From the NCBI RefSeq assembly GCF_041624475.1, contig NZ_JBFJUX010000004.1:1-64000 (forward strand): DNA of 64,000 nucleotides, written 5' to 3'. A program made the translations under genes and the position numbers. The notes beneath the pieces were generated by a model, which did no database searches, was not told the origin of the DNA, and was given only the letters and a program-made list of their open reading frames with translations. Numbering within the stretch: position 1 is the first letter of the stretch; each line of letters starts with the position of its first letter. This document shows positions 16,694-24,284 of the stretch, piece by piece. The stretch is from Litorivivens sp041624475 (GTDB lineage: Bacteria; Pseudomonadota; Gammaproteobacteria; Pseudomonadales; Spongiibacteraceae).

Positions 16694-17588
16694 TGAGCAT
16701 TTCAATTCCGAGGTCTTTGGTTGTGAATACCGAGTAGCCTGCGGAGATGTCGCTACGGTCAATCATAGCCTTCAAGCGATTCATATCCACATTCGAAAGG
16801 CTCTTGTCGCCTTCAACTACGACAACGATATGAAGTTTTGCAATTTTCTTGGCAATGGCCGTGTACTCACGGGCCAAATGCTCAATTTTGGGAAAGACCG
16901 CAGCGAAGTTTCCGAATGTCCGAGGGCTGCTTAGGTATTTAACCTCAATGATCTTCTCACTCATAACGTCATCCACGATGCTCGGGATTAGTCCATCAAG
17001 CTCTATCTCTCTTCGCCCTGAGCGTACTCGAACATTCCTCTTTATCTTGGCCCCGAAGTAGTCCTCCATGCGATCAAGAGCTGCAGACTCGGCAGCCATT
17101 ACGTTTTCTATGTGGCGTTTACTTTTAGCGATTTTGTCAGCCGTAAGATTTTTTTCTCTCGCAGGTTGCGCTTCACCGAGCTCTCGCTGATCTCTGGCCG
17201 CCTTTTCTTCCTGTTCATTGCGGCCAAGCTCCTCAATTTTGTATTTGAAGTAGTCGGAGTTACCCCTAGCGATAGCCGCAAGGTTTTGCAGGAACTCAAC
17301 TTCGGTGACGGTTGTTGCAACAATGATTAGCGCCGCGAAATACACGGAAGGGTGGTCAGAAAAAAGCGCGAGAGCTGCTATGAGGAGTACTGCCCCCATC
17401 TTCGTTGAGTGCTCTCTAATATCTCCCTTGCGAGATAGGCGGAACGCATAAAGACTCGCAGCTGCGAAGGCGGTTCCAATGATGTCAACGAAATCTGTCA
17501 TCGTGCCACCCGTTCCGAATTTGCGCTTAGCGCTGATCTTTCCCGCCAAAAGCAAACGTGTCGCTTTTTGGTATCGCTCATAGCTCAC
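16689..17588 (-). CDS. membrane-anchored PD-(D/E)XK-like nuclease, candidate
   Basis: This 299-residue protein has predicted membrane helices at about 33-50, 63-77 and 80-97, then a charged linker with coiled-coil character (120-160). A C-terminal domain follows with GRREIELDGLIPS and IIEVKYLSS. D198, E215 and K217 fit the D-x(n)-ExK metal site of restriction-like nucleases. The domain end (LHIVVVVEGDKSL) also fits that fold. The GTG start at 17588 lies within an attC-like site; an ATG at 17501 (MTDFVDIIG) is an equally good start. Homology to a named family was not recognised; a defence role is inference. Confidence 0.6.
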   Translation of the reverse strand: MSYERYQKATRLLLAGKISAKRKFGTGGTMTDFVDIIGTAFAAASLYAFRLSRKGDIREHSTKMGAVLLIAALALFSDHPSVYFAALIIVATTVTEVEFLQNLAAIARGNSDYFKYKIEELGRNEQEEKAARDQRELGEAQPAREKNLTADKIAKSKRHIENVMAAESAALDRMEDYFGAKIKRNVRVRSGRREIELDGLIPSIVDDVMSEKIIEVKYLSSPRTFGNFAAVFPKIEHLAREYTAIAKKIAKLHIVVVVEGDKSLSNVDMNRLKAMIDRSDISAGYSVFTTKDLGIEMLT

Positions 17589-17656
17589 AACGCCTGTAGC
17601 TGCGGCAAACTAGGGGTACCGCGAGTGATTTGTCCGACAGCCTACACTTGTTTGAA
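17585..17656 (-). other. attC-like recombination site B
   Basis: On the minus strand TTCAAAC (17650-17656) lies one base after the stop codon of the upstream gene. GTTGTGA (17585-17591) overlaps the start of the next. The inner arms are TGTAGGCTGTCGG (17634-17646) and CCGCAGCTACA (17595-17605), which pair except for two unpaired bases in the first arm. That is the asymmetry typical of integron attC sites. R' does not fully match GTTRRRY. Confidence 0.5.
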
Positions 17657-17657
17657 G

Positions 17658-18539
17658 TCATATCTGATACGGTGCAGGGTCAAGGATGTACTCCAAAATT
17701 CCAGCGTGCTCGCCTTGGCAATGAATAGGGAGCGGGGCCAGCGAGGGGATGATGCCCAACTCTAGCTGGCCAACTTCCATCTCTGGCACGAAAGGTGAGA
17801 AGAATAGAACCCTTTCCCCAAACAAAGCCAATTCGCCGTTTACGATAGCTGGTTTGCGCTCCTTCATCATCTGAGAAAATCGTTCCGGTGCGCTAAAAGC
17901 GATTGAATAAGAGTTGATGAAATCCCATTCACGATATTCGACATCTGGCTCCAGCTCTGTCTTCAATGCAAGCCCACGCCGAAGGAACAATTCGCCGTTG
18001 TTTAAAGCGTCGCTATTTGGATGCCTTTCTTTCCATGCTTCCACATGCCGATAAAGCATCTGATCATTAACCGTGATAATTGCTGCGACGGCCTCTATTG
18101 GTATCAGTGGCTTGACGTCGACCGGCAGATCAGTTGCCTGTACTAAGTCCCCTGCTGAGGTCGAATCAGGCAAGAGGGTCTTCAAGTAATCAAGGATTGA
18201 GCGCTTTAGTCTGCGGGATCTCCCCTCCTGCCGCAACCGTTTACCGTCAAACCACTCATTTGCGATAACGTCGCAGAATTCATCGAAAACGGCTGCGCCT
18301 ATGCGATCACGTAAATCCCGCGTGAACTCTTGCCTCATCGCGTCGCTGTTGTCGAAAAAATAGTTCAACGCATCAGCGTCGATTTCAGCACCATCAACAA
18401 GCTTAATTTTCTGGTTATTTACGGTTCTCGCGATAGGTGAGCCCTCAATATGTGCGGCCACAAGGAAGCGCTCCATGAATGCCGCGGATTTTTGGTACTG
18501 CGGGAGCAATGCGGTTTCGATGGCCACCTTCGTATCCAT
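17658..18539 (-). CDS. hypothetical protein in cassette-like array
   Basis: This 293-residue soluble protein has no signal peptide or membrane helices. Visible features are a mostly helical N-terminal half (MRQEFTRDLRDRIGAAVFDEF, a basic RRLKRSILDYLK) and a C-terminal half with short strands (ELALFGERVLFFSPFVP). I do not recognise the family and no catalytic motif stands out. The ATG follows directly after an attC-like site, and its stop lies just before another, so it looks like a single-gene cassette. Confidence 0.65.
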   Translation of the reverse strand: MDTKVAIETALLPQYQKSAAFMERFLVAAHIEGSPIARTVNNQKIKLVDGAEIDADALNYFFDNSDAMRQEFTRDLRDRIGAAVFDEFCDVIANEWFDGKRLRQEGRSRRLKRSILDYLKTLLPDSTSAGDLVQATDLPVDVKPLIPIEAVAAIITVNDQMLYRHVEAWKERHPNSDALNNGELFLRRGLALKTELEPDVEYREWDFINSYSIAFSAPERFSQMMKERKPAIVNGELALFGERVLFFSPFVPEMEVGQLELGIIPSLAPLPIHCQGEHAGILEYILDPAPYQI

Positions 18540-18540
18540 A

Positions 18541-18600
18541 GCTTCTAGCGCTCCGAACAGTCGCGTGGTTTTGGTATCGGATGATTTGGCTTGTTAGCAC
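18541..18600 (-). other. attC-like recombination site C (weak)
   Basis: On the minus strand GTGCTAAC (18593-18600) lies a few bases after the upstream stop codon, and GCGCTAGAAGC (18541-18551) ends one base before the next ATG. A short TCCGA/TCGGA stem joins the interior. Spacing of the arms is not typical, so the call depends mainly on position between stop and start and on the two better sites nearby. Confidence 0.3.
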
Positions 18601-18603
18601 CTT

Positions 18604-19131
18604 TTATTCGGCACTAGAATTTGTGTTGGGGTAAACAATGTACGTACTTCGCTTGTCTGATATGTTGTCAATTACATGAAATTTAAACGGCACGTTTACT
18701 GGGCTACGCAATCGAACTACTGCGATATTCCACCACTCAGTCGAGTACTTTCCCGTATTATGATTTGCGATGCTGTTACTGCCAGTTCTGCGCTGAATCT
18801 CTTTGCCATCAAGATCGGAGACAACAAACTCCCAGTACTTTGTATTCGCTGACTCAATCGTGACAGATGAAACTTTTGCCACTACTTGACCGCCTGGAGG
18901 AAGAAGCTTCAATTCTCTACTTAGACGGTCAGGACTCCATAGTGCGTTTTTTGCTTTAGCGCTTAACTTAGATGCAAGGTAATCATAGCTTTCGTACTCT
19001 ATATGTGACCAGGCGTCCGACTGTACTCTTTCAATCTGAGATCCATTGCTTATGTAGCTTCCAGCGTCAATCGTAGTGCAAGCATAAATAAGAACTACCA
19101 ATGGATATAAAAGTAGATGTTTGTGCATCAT
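18604..19131 (-). CDS. putative lipoprotein, unknown function
   Basis: This 175-residue protein has a hydrophobic N-terminus ending in LIYAC, a fair lipobox, so it is probably lipid-anchored after Cys18. The remainder is a small beta-rich domain with VVAKVSSVTIES, YWEFVVSDLDGKEI and VNVPFKFHVID. No family is recognised. It is the first same-strand gene of the cassette-like group, and the region upstream holds no clear promoter. Confidence 0.6.
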   Translation of the reverse strand: MMHKHLLLYPLVVLIYACTTIDAGSYISNGSQIERVQSDAWSHIEYESYDYLASKLSAKAKNALWSPDRLSRELKLLPPGGQVVAKVSSVTIESANTKYWEFVVSDLDGKEIQRRTGSNSIANHNTGKYSTEWWNIAVVRLRSPVNVPFKFHVIDNISDKRSTYIVYPNTNSSAE

Positions 19132-19555
19132 TCCCCCATGAGCTATGAGCGTGGCTGCGCTAACGGTGAATTATGTAGACTTGGGCTTCATAACACTTTG
19201 GCCGTATAACATTCGAATTCTTGGAGGCTCTTTTCTTATTTTCATTTTATTTCAGCAAGTTGGATCTTGATCAGTGGTTACCTATTCCGACTAGGCGAGT
19301 CCGAATTGTGGCTATGGACTCCTTTTGCTGACACACTAACATATATTCGAATTCCATAAAATCAATGGCTTACGCCGGTTATTGGGATGTTGTAAAGACT
19401 CAGGCTGATGATCTTGGGGAAGAATAAGAAACAATGCGTCCATTGGGGGGGGGATATCAACGGTTCAGAGTTTCAAAGCGACCGGTATTAGTCAGGAGTA
19501 CGTTATGCATTAGGGAGACCTGACTGCCCACTTTGCCTATGCAGTCGTCAAGCCC
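19132..19555. other. 424-base stretch without a supported gene
   Basis: Only short open frames are present, such as a 20-codon ATG frame ending at 19426 (MAYAGYWDVVKTQADDLGEE) with no ribosome-binding site. A run of nine G lies near 19445 and CGTTATGC at 19501-19508 resembles an integron R' half site. ATTCGAATTC occurs twice, near 19211 and 19347. It reads as decayed accessory DNA between the cassette-like genes and the IS256 element. Confidence 0.4.
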
Positions 19556-19581
19556 GAGTTATAACTGAATCTGGTGTTCAG
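19556..19581 (+). repeat. IS256-family left inverted repeat
   Basis: The 26 bases begin GAGTTAT and end AATCTGGTGTTCAG. The reverse complement of the right end begins GAGCTAT and ends with the same 14 bases. The target duplication GTCAAGCCC lies immediately outside at 19547-19555. Confidence 0.85.
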
Positions 19582-19658
19582 GAGATTTGAAAAGAAGTGA
19601 CGTATCTGGTTGATTTGTTGTCGCCAAACAAGTCAATCAACACAAGGAATACGCCACT

Positions 19659-20906
19659 ATGAGCAAGGGTACCGTTGTTGCATTCGCAGGTCGAGATGAG
19701 ATTGCCGATCCGCTGACTGAGTTGCTGCGCGAGGGCGCACGCGATCTGATCCAGAAGGCTGTTGAGGCGGAGCTGAGCCACTACTTAGAAGGGTTTCAAG
19801 GGCGGCGATTAGAGGATGGCCGTGCGGCCGTTGTGCGCAATGGCTACCACCCGGAGCGCAATGTTCAGACCGGCATTGGCCCTGTTACCGTGAAGGTGCC
19901 CAAGGTGCGAGCCAAAGATGGCAAGCCTGTGACATTCCGATCAGCCTTGGTGCCGCCGTACGTGCGTAAGACCCAGTCACTGGAAGCAGCGCTGCCCTGG
20001 CTGTACCTGAAGGGCGTATCCAGTGGCGAGATGGAAAAAGCACTGGAGGTGCTCGTTGGGCCGGATGCCAAAGGATTGTCAGCCAGCACGGTCTCGCGGC
20101 TGAAACGCCAATGGGGCGAGGAGTACAATGCCTGGCGCAAGTCTCGCCTGGATCGTGATCGCTGGGTTTATGTCTGGGCAGACGGCATCTACAGTGGCTT
20201 GCGCTCCGAAGACGCCAAGCTGTGTGCGCTGGTGATTATTGGCGTTAATGAGCGGGGCCAGAAGCATTTTCTCGCGATTGAGGACGGCGTGCGGGAATCG
20301 ACGCAGAGCTGGCGCGAAGTGCTGCTGTCATTGAAAGCACGCGGAATGAATGCCCCGAAACTGGCGGTTGGTGATGGCGCGATGGGTTTCTGGGCAGCAC
20401 TGGATGAAGTATATGGTGAAACCCGGCAGCAGCGCTGTTGGATGCATAAAACCGGCAATGTGCTGAACTATGCACCAAAGTCCGCGCAGCCGAAGATGAA
20501 ACAGGCCTTGCACGATATCTGGCAGGCGGAAACGTGCAAGGATGCCGAGGCGGCTTTCGAGCAGTTTGAAAAGACGTACGAGCCGAAGTATCCAAAGGCG
20601 GTTCACTGTTTACAAAAAGACCGTGACGAGCTGATGGCGTTCTATGACTTCCCGGCACAGCACTGGCAGAGTTTGCGGACAACGAATCCGATCGAATCGA
20701 CCTTTGGCACCATCCGCCACCGGACGAAGCGATCCAAAGGCTGCCTGAGTCGCGATGGCATGCTCCACATGATCTTCAAGCTGGGCCAGTGTGCGGAGAA
20801 GAACTGGCGCAAACAGCGCGGCTTTAATTACCTGGCGAAGGTCGTCCAGGGAATAAAATTCAGGGATGGTGAAGAGGTGACAACAGCCGATCAGGACGTT
20901 GCTTGA
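19659..20906 (+). CDS. IS256-family transposase
   Basis: This 415-residue protein has full family length and no frameshift. Conserved pieces are ELSHYLEGFQGRR near the N-terminus, RNGYHPERNVQTGIGPVTV, the catalytic D regions VYVWADGIYSG and LAVGDGAMGFWAALDEVY, the C/W motif QQRCWMHKTGNVLN, and the E region TTNPIESTFGTIRHRTKRS. It catalyses copy-out transposition through a circular intermediate, as known for IS256. ACAAGGAATACGCCACT precedes the ATG. Confidence 0.95.
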   Translation: MSKGTVVAFAGRDEIADPLTELLREGARDLIQKAVEAELSHYLEGFQGRRLEDGRAAVVRNGYHPERNVQTGIGPVTVKVPKVRAKDGKPVTFRSALVPPYVRKTQSLEAALPWLYLKGVSSGEMEKALEVLVGPDAKGLSASTVSRLKRQWGEEYNAWRKSRLDRDRWVYVWADGIYSGLRSEDAKLCALVIIGVNERGQKHFLAIEDGVRESTQSWREVLLSLKARGMNAPKLAVGDGAMGFWAALDEVYGETRQQRCWMHKTGNVLNYAPKSAQPKMKQALHDIWQAETCKDAEAAFEQFEKTYEPKYPKAVHCLQKDRDELMAFYDFPAQHWQSLRTTNPIESTFGTIRHRTKRSKGCLSRDGMLHMIFKLGQCAEKNWRKQRGFNYLAKVVQGIKFRDGEEVTTADQDVA

Positions 20907-20914
20907 TTAAATGG

Positions 20915-20940
20915 CTGAACACCAGATTTGACCATAGCTC
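20915..20940 (-). repeat. IS256-family right inverted repeat
   Basis: On the minus strand it reads GAGCTATGGTCA followed by AATCTGGTGTTCAG, matching the left end. The second copy of the target duplication GTCAAGCCC follows at 20941-20949. Confidence 0.85.
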
Positions 20941-20998
20941 GTCAAGCCCACGGGCCAGACATTGAAATTCAAAAGGGCCATGGCCTAAGAGTCATCAG

Positions 20999-22642
20999 CT
21001 AATAGTTTTGATATATGGTTTCTTTGTCTTTAATGACTGCATGGGCCCATCCCTCGCAGAGTTCAAGTACTATGTCCTCGCGATCTAACTGTCTTAATCT
21101 TTCAATGTCGGGATGATCTCTAGCGAGCTCAATTAGCTTTTCGTATGGGGTTTTGGAATAGCAATCAACGAACCATTCGTAGAGATCAAAAATGTCGTGG
21201 CATTCAGCATTCCGCTTTTGCGTTTCCCCGAAAAAGGCGTCGCCGTAGAGCCTGTAGTCCGCCATTTCAGCATCCGACAGTTCTGCCGTTAATATCATTC
21301 CTTTGCCTGTATCCCTCGCCGTGATTGCGACGTAAGCTTTGTTTTCGGTCTCGCTTACTGTTGCCGATGTCACAGTGCCGACTACACCATCTGGATTTTG
21401 CGCATCGCCAAAAAGATACGTCTCACCGACTCGTATGCGCTGGTTACTGCTGAAAGTTTCAGATGCTGGCCGGCCATCTAGTGTGTCCGGTATCCGCGGG
21501 TAGTCTTTTAAAGCCATCATGATATTGTGGCCGTCGATATGTTTTTGCTTCTGTCTGTACCACATTTTCAGTCTTACTGGCCCTGGCTTTGCAAAGTCAG
21601 GCAATCCGAGCCCGTACGCTAGTGCCTCTCCACTTGGAGATGTTGAGAGCAGTTCCCTGTGGTAGGACATGTTTGTGATAAACACATATGCTTTTTGTTC
21701 GGGATGTAGGTGGCGCTCTCTATCTTTTAGTCGGCGTGATGCTTGGTTGACCCAGCTTGGTTCTGCAATTCCCTCTGAGGAATAGGTGTTAAGGTCAATA
21801 AAGACGATTCTTTCATCAGGGGCTGGTTTTTTGAGAGCTTCACTCAAATGTTTGGAAAGTCGTGATGTTGGATCGCCTGAAGTAGAGCCGTCCTGTTTGG
21901 TTTTGCCGAGTATGCCTGGGACGCTCCTCATCTTTGCTTCAATCCAATATCTTTTTCCCGTTGCTTTAGACCGGGCGGCGAACTCACAGTGCTTAGTTGA
22001 TCTGTCAGCTTCATCCTCAAGAACAAGTTCAAAGCCAGCTCTTATAAGGCAATTTGCTACAATTAACTCATAATAAGCGCCTTGGAACTGCTTGATATCC
22101 TTAAGACGGGCTACGAGGCGGGCCTGGAGTTCTACATTGTGTTCGAGGAGGTATAGATTGTAAGCGAGGCCTACGTAGCAATATATTGCGCCGGTCATCG
22201 GGCCGGTATAAACCTCCCCGGTTTTTTTCGATTGCGAAGCCTGTTGACGACAAATGAGGTCGTACCATTGGATTATTGGGTGGCGGACTTCAACTGGCTT
22301 TGATAATTCCGCATTGCCCCAGTCGCTACCTAAAGTCTCTTTGAGGTAGTCCAGCAAGAAGTCAGTGAATGTCTTCCAGTGTTTTGACCAGTGAGCCTTA
22401 TTGCCGGCCGCGACTATCGTATAGTCACCTAGATTGGCCGAGATGATGGGGCGTCCATGTCCTTGTTGCGACACCCTGATAACTTCGTCAGATATATGGC
22501 GCTGATGCAAATTGGCGGCTTTGGCCGTGGCGCTACCTTGTTGGGCGTCATACCCTGAATTCTTAGTCGGGCTCCCGCAGCATTTCTTGTATTTAATGTC
22601 GCTACCGCAAGGGCATTTTGCATTTCTCGGGGTGTGTGACAT
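20999..22642 (-). CDS. SEC-C domain protein with restriction-like nuclease core, candidate
   Basis: The N-terminus of this 547-residue protein is a SEC-C zinc motif: CPCGS (10-14) and KKCCG (19-23). The middle has YYELIVANCLIRAGFEL (about 190-206), E220 and YWIEAKMRS with E235xK237. That pattern is like the helix and ExK metal site of PD-(D/E)XK nucleases. The C-terminal part includes a beta-rich GETYLFGDAQNPDG region and a helical tail. SEC-C domains appear on many accessory and defence proteins; the role here is not known. It is in the opposite direction to the IS element and ends 50 bases from its target duplication. Confidence 0.6.
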   Translation of the reverse strand: MSHTPRNAKCPCGSDIKYKKCCGSPTKNSGYDAQQGSATAKAANLHQRHISDEVIRVSQQGHGRPIISANLGDYTIVAAGNKAHWSKHWKTFTDFLLDYLKETLGSDWGNAELSKPVEVRHPIIQWYDLICRQQASQSKKTGEVYTGPMTGAIYCYVGLAYNLYLLEHNVELQARLVARLKDIKQFQGAYYELIVANCLIRAGFELVLEDEADRSTKHCEFAARSKATGKRYWIEAKMRSVPGILGKTKQDGSTSGDPTSRLSKHLSEALKKPAPDERIVFIDLNTYSSEGIAEPSWVNQASRRLKDRERHLHPEQKAYVFITNMSYHRELLSTSPSGEALAYGLGLPDFAKPGPVRLKMWYRQKQKHIDGHNIMMALKDYPRIPDTLDGRPASETFSSNQRIRVGETYLFGDAQNPDGVVGTVTSATVSETENKAYVAITARDTGKGMILTAELSDAEMADYRLYGDAFFGETQKRNAECHDIFDLYEWFVDCYSKTPYEKLIELARDHPDIERLRQLDREDIVLELCEGWAHAVIKDKETIYQNY

Positions 22643-22715
22643 GAAGCATCATTTGGCCGTGTGCCTTATCCTCGGATAAGTTTTCAAGATGGGCATGAGC
22701 GAATGCTAATTGCTG

Positions 22716-22740
22716 CCGCCCTCCCTGCCAGGGAGGGCGG
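22716..22740. terminator. strong hairpin downstream of nrdB
   Basis: A perfect 11-bp stem CCGCCCTCCCT / AGGGAGGGCGG with a GCC loop lies between the nrdB stop and the accessory SEC-C gene. There is no clear U-tract. It may end nrdAB transcription and marks the edge between accessory and core DNA. Confidence 0.55.
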
Positions 22741-22794
22741 TAATTTCACTACGGCTAAAATATCCCCTCAAAAGCTAATTGGGGCGTCTAAAAT

Positions 22795-24165
22795 TTATTC
22801 CCAGCTAAGCGCACCGCCCGTCTGATACTCGATTACGCGCGTTTCAAAGAAGTTCTTCTCCTTACGCAAATCCATAATCTCGCTCATCCAGGGGAAGGGG
22901 TTTTGCGCGCCGGGGAATTGCTCTTTCAAGCCAATCTGTACCAAGCGGCGGTTGGCGATAAAGTGCAGGTACTGTTCCATCATGCCGGCGTTCATGCCCA
23001 GTACACCGCGCGGCATGGAGTCGCGGGCGTATTCGATTTCGAGCTGGGTGCCTTCCACGATCATCTGGGCCACTTCCTGCTGGAACTGAGGTGTCCACAG
23101 GTGGGGGTTTTCCAATTTGATCTGGTTGATCAGGTCGATGCCGAAGTTCAGGTGCATGGACTCGTCACGCAGAATGTACTGGAACTGCTCTGCAACGCCG
23201 GTCATCTTGTTGCGGCGGCCCATGGACAGGATCTGGGTGAAGCCGCAGTAGAAGAAGATGCCTTCAGTCACGCAGTAGAAGCCGATCAGGTTGCGCAGCA
23301 GCTCCTGATCTTTTTCCGGGGTGCCGGTCTGGAAGGTGGGGTCAGACAGCGAGCTGGTGTGCTTGAGGCTCCAGGCCGCCTTCTTGGCGATGGAGGGCAG
23401 CTCGCGGTACATGTTGAAGACTTCGCCTTCGTCCATGCCCAGAGACTCTACACAGTACTGGTAGGCGTGGGTGTGGATGGCCTCTTCAAAAGACTGACGC
23501 AGCAGGTACTGGCGGCACTCGGGGTTGGTGATGTGGCGGTATACGGCCAGCACCAGGTTGTTGGCAACCAGTGAGTCGGCGGTTGAGAAGTAACCCAGTG
23601 AGCGCATCACGATGCGGCGTTCGTCTTCGGTCAGGCCTTCGGGGTTTTTCCACATGGAAATATCCGCCGACATGTTCACTTCCTGCGGCATCCAGTGGTT
23701 GGCGCAGCCGTCCAGATATTTCTGCCAGGCCCAGTCGTATTTGAAGGGTACGAGCTGGTTTACATCGGCGCGGCAGTTGATGACGCGCTTGTCGTCCACT
23801 TCGATACGGGCGGCGCCCATTTCGAGTTCTTCGAGGCCGGTGGCAACGTCGAGTTCTGCCAGGGCGCGTTCGGCGCGGGCCTGAAGCGACTCGTCGGCAA
23901 TGACTTCATCGCCGATGGCTTCGGCGGGGGCTGCTGCGGCAGGGGCGGTTGGTTCCGCCGCCGGCATTGCGGGCGTGTCCGCGTAGGTCGCGACAGGTTC
24001 CTGTACGGAGTCCTGATGAGCGGCCGATGCCGGCTCAGCCTTCGCAGCAGGCGGCGGAGGCGTTTGAGGTTTGGCCTTGATGGCGTCCAGTGCTTCGTCG
24101 GTGTTGTAATCGTCCCAGCTTAACATCGAATGTCCTTGGCTCTTTGCTGTGTTGGTTTGCTGCAT
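22795..24165 (-). CDS. nrdB: class Ia ribonucleotide reductase beta subunit
   Basis: The 456-residue protein has a low-complexity Ala/Pro-rich N-terminal extension (about residues 30-110) before the conserved core, as in Pseudomonas-type NrdB. Core motifs are GLEELEMGAARI, PFKYDWAWQKYLDGCANHW, the iron-ligand and tyrosyl-radical region FEEAIHTHAYQY, TEGIFFYCGF and RDESMHLNFG. It houses the di-iron/tyrosyl radical that starts NDP reduction by NrdA. AGGTGGG precedes the ATG at 24165; a second ATG (MLSWDDYN) 39 bases downstream is also possible. It is the second gene of the nrdAB operon, 119 bases after nrdA. Confidence 0.95.
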   Translation of the reverse strand: MQQTNTAKSQGHSMLSWDDYNTDEALDAIKAKPQTPPPPAAKAEPASAAHQDSVQEPVATYADTPAMPAAEPTAPAAAAPAEAIGDEVIADESLQARAERALAELDVATGLEELEMGAARIEVDDKRVINCRADVNQLVPFKYDWAWQKYLDGCANHWMPQEVNMSADISMWKNPEGLTEDERRIVMRSLGYFSTADSLVANNLVLAVYRHITNPECRQYLLRQSFEEAIHTHAYQYCVESLGMDEGEVFNMYRELPSIAKKAAWSLKHTSSLSDPTFQTGTPEKDQELLRNLIGFYCVTEGIFFYCGFTQILSMGRRNKMTGVAEQFQYILRDESMHLNFGIDLINQIKLENPHLWTPQFQQEVAQMIVEGTQLEIEYARDSMPRGVLGMNAGMMEQYLHFIANRRLVQIGLKEQFPGAQNPFPWMSEIMDLRKEKNFFETRVIEYQTGGALSWE

Positions 24166-24241
24166 GGATACCCACCTTTGTTGTTATGACAGTGAACGGG
24201 TACTGCGCGTTCCGGTTAAATTTTTTGGCGCTTGGCGCCTT

Positions 24242-24276
24242 CCCTCACCCCGGCCCTCTCCCAGAGGGAGAGGGGG
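24242..24276. repeat. CCCTCACCCC-type dispersed hairpin repeat between nrdA and nrdB
   Basis: CCCTCACCCCGGCCCTCTCCC followed by GGGAGAGGG forms a 9-bp stem (24254-24262 with 24266-24274). The same sequence family occurs again at 28671-28767. Such repeats are common in gammaproteobacterial intergenic regions and may affect mRNA stability between nrdA and nrdB. Confidence 0.7.
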
Positions 24277-24284
24277 TTAATTGC

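Larger units (their letters stand above)
19556..20940 (+). mobile_element. complete IS256-family insertion sequence with 9-bp target duplication
   Basis: The element is 1385 bases. Its 26-bp terminal inverted repeats match at 20 positions, including the terminal GAG and the inner AATCTGGTGTTCAG. They are flanked by a perfect direct repeat GTCAAGCCC at 19547-19555 and 20941-20949. One intact transposase gene fills it. Family assignment comes from the transposase and the 8-9 bp duplication known for IS256. The intact gene and perfect duplication suggest a recent insertion. Confidence 0.92.

Noticed and set aside
19427..19508. Fourth, plus-strand attC-like site ending in GTTATGC
   Set aside because: The arms pair poorly and the adjacent frames are very short, so it is below the level of the three reported sites.
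19514..20988. Short in-frame reading (GDLTAHFAYAVVKPTG...) restored when the IS element is removed
   Set aside because: About 26 codons, stop codon just upstream and no start codon; too little to call a disrupted gene.
22716..22740. Tn7-like attachment site at the nrdB 3' end
   Set aside because: The accessory/core border is here, but no terminal repeat or target duplication is visible; the hairpin looks like a terminator.
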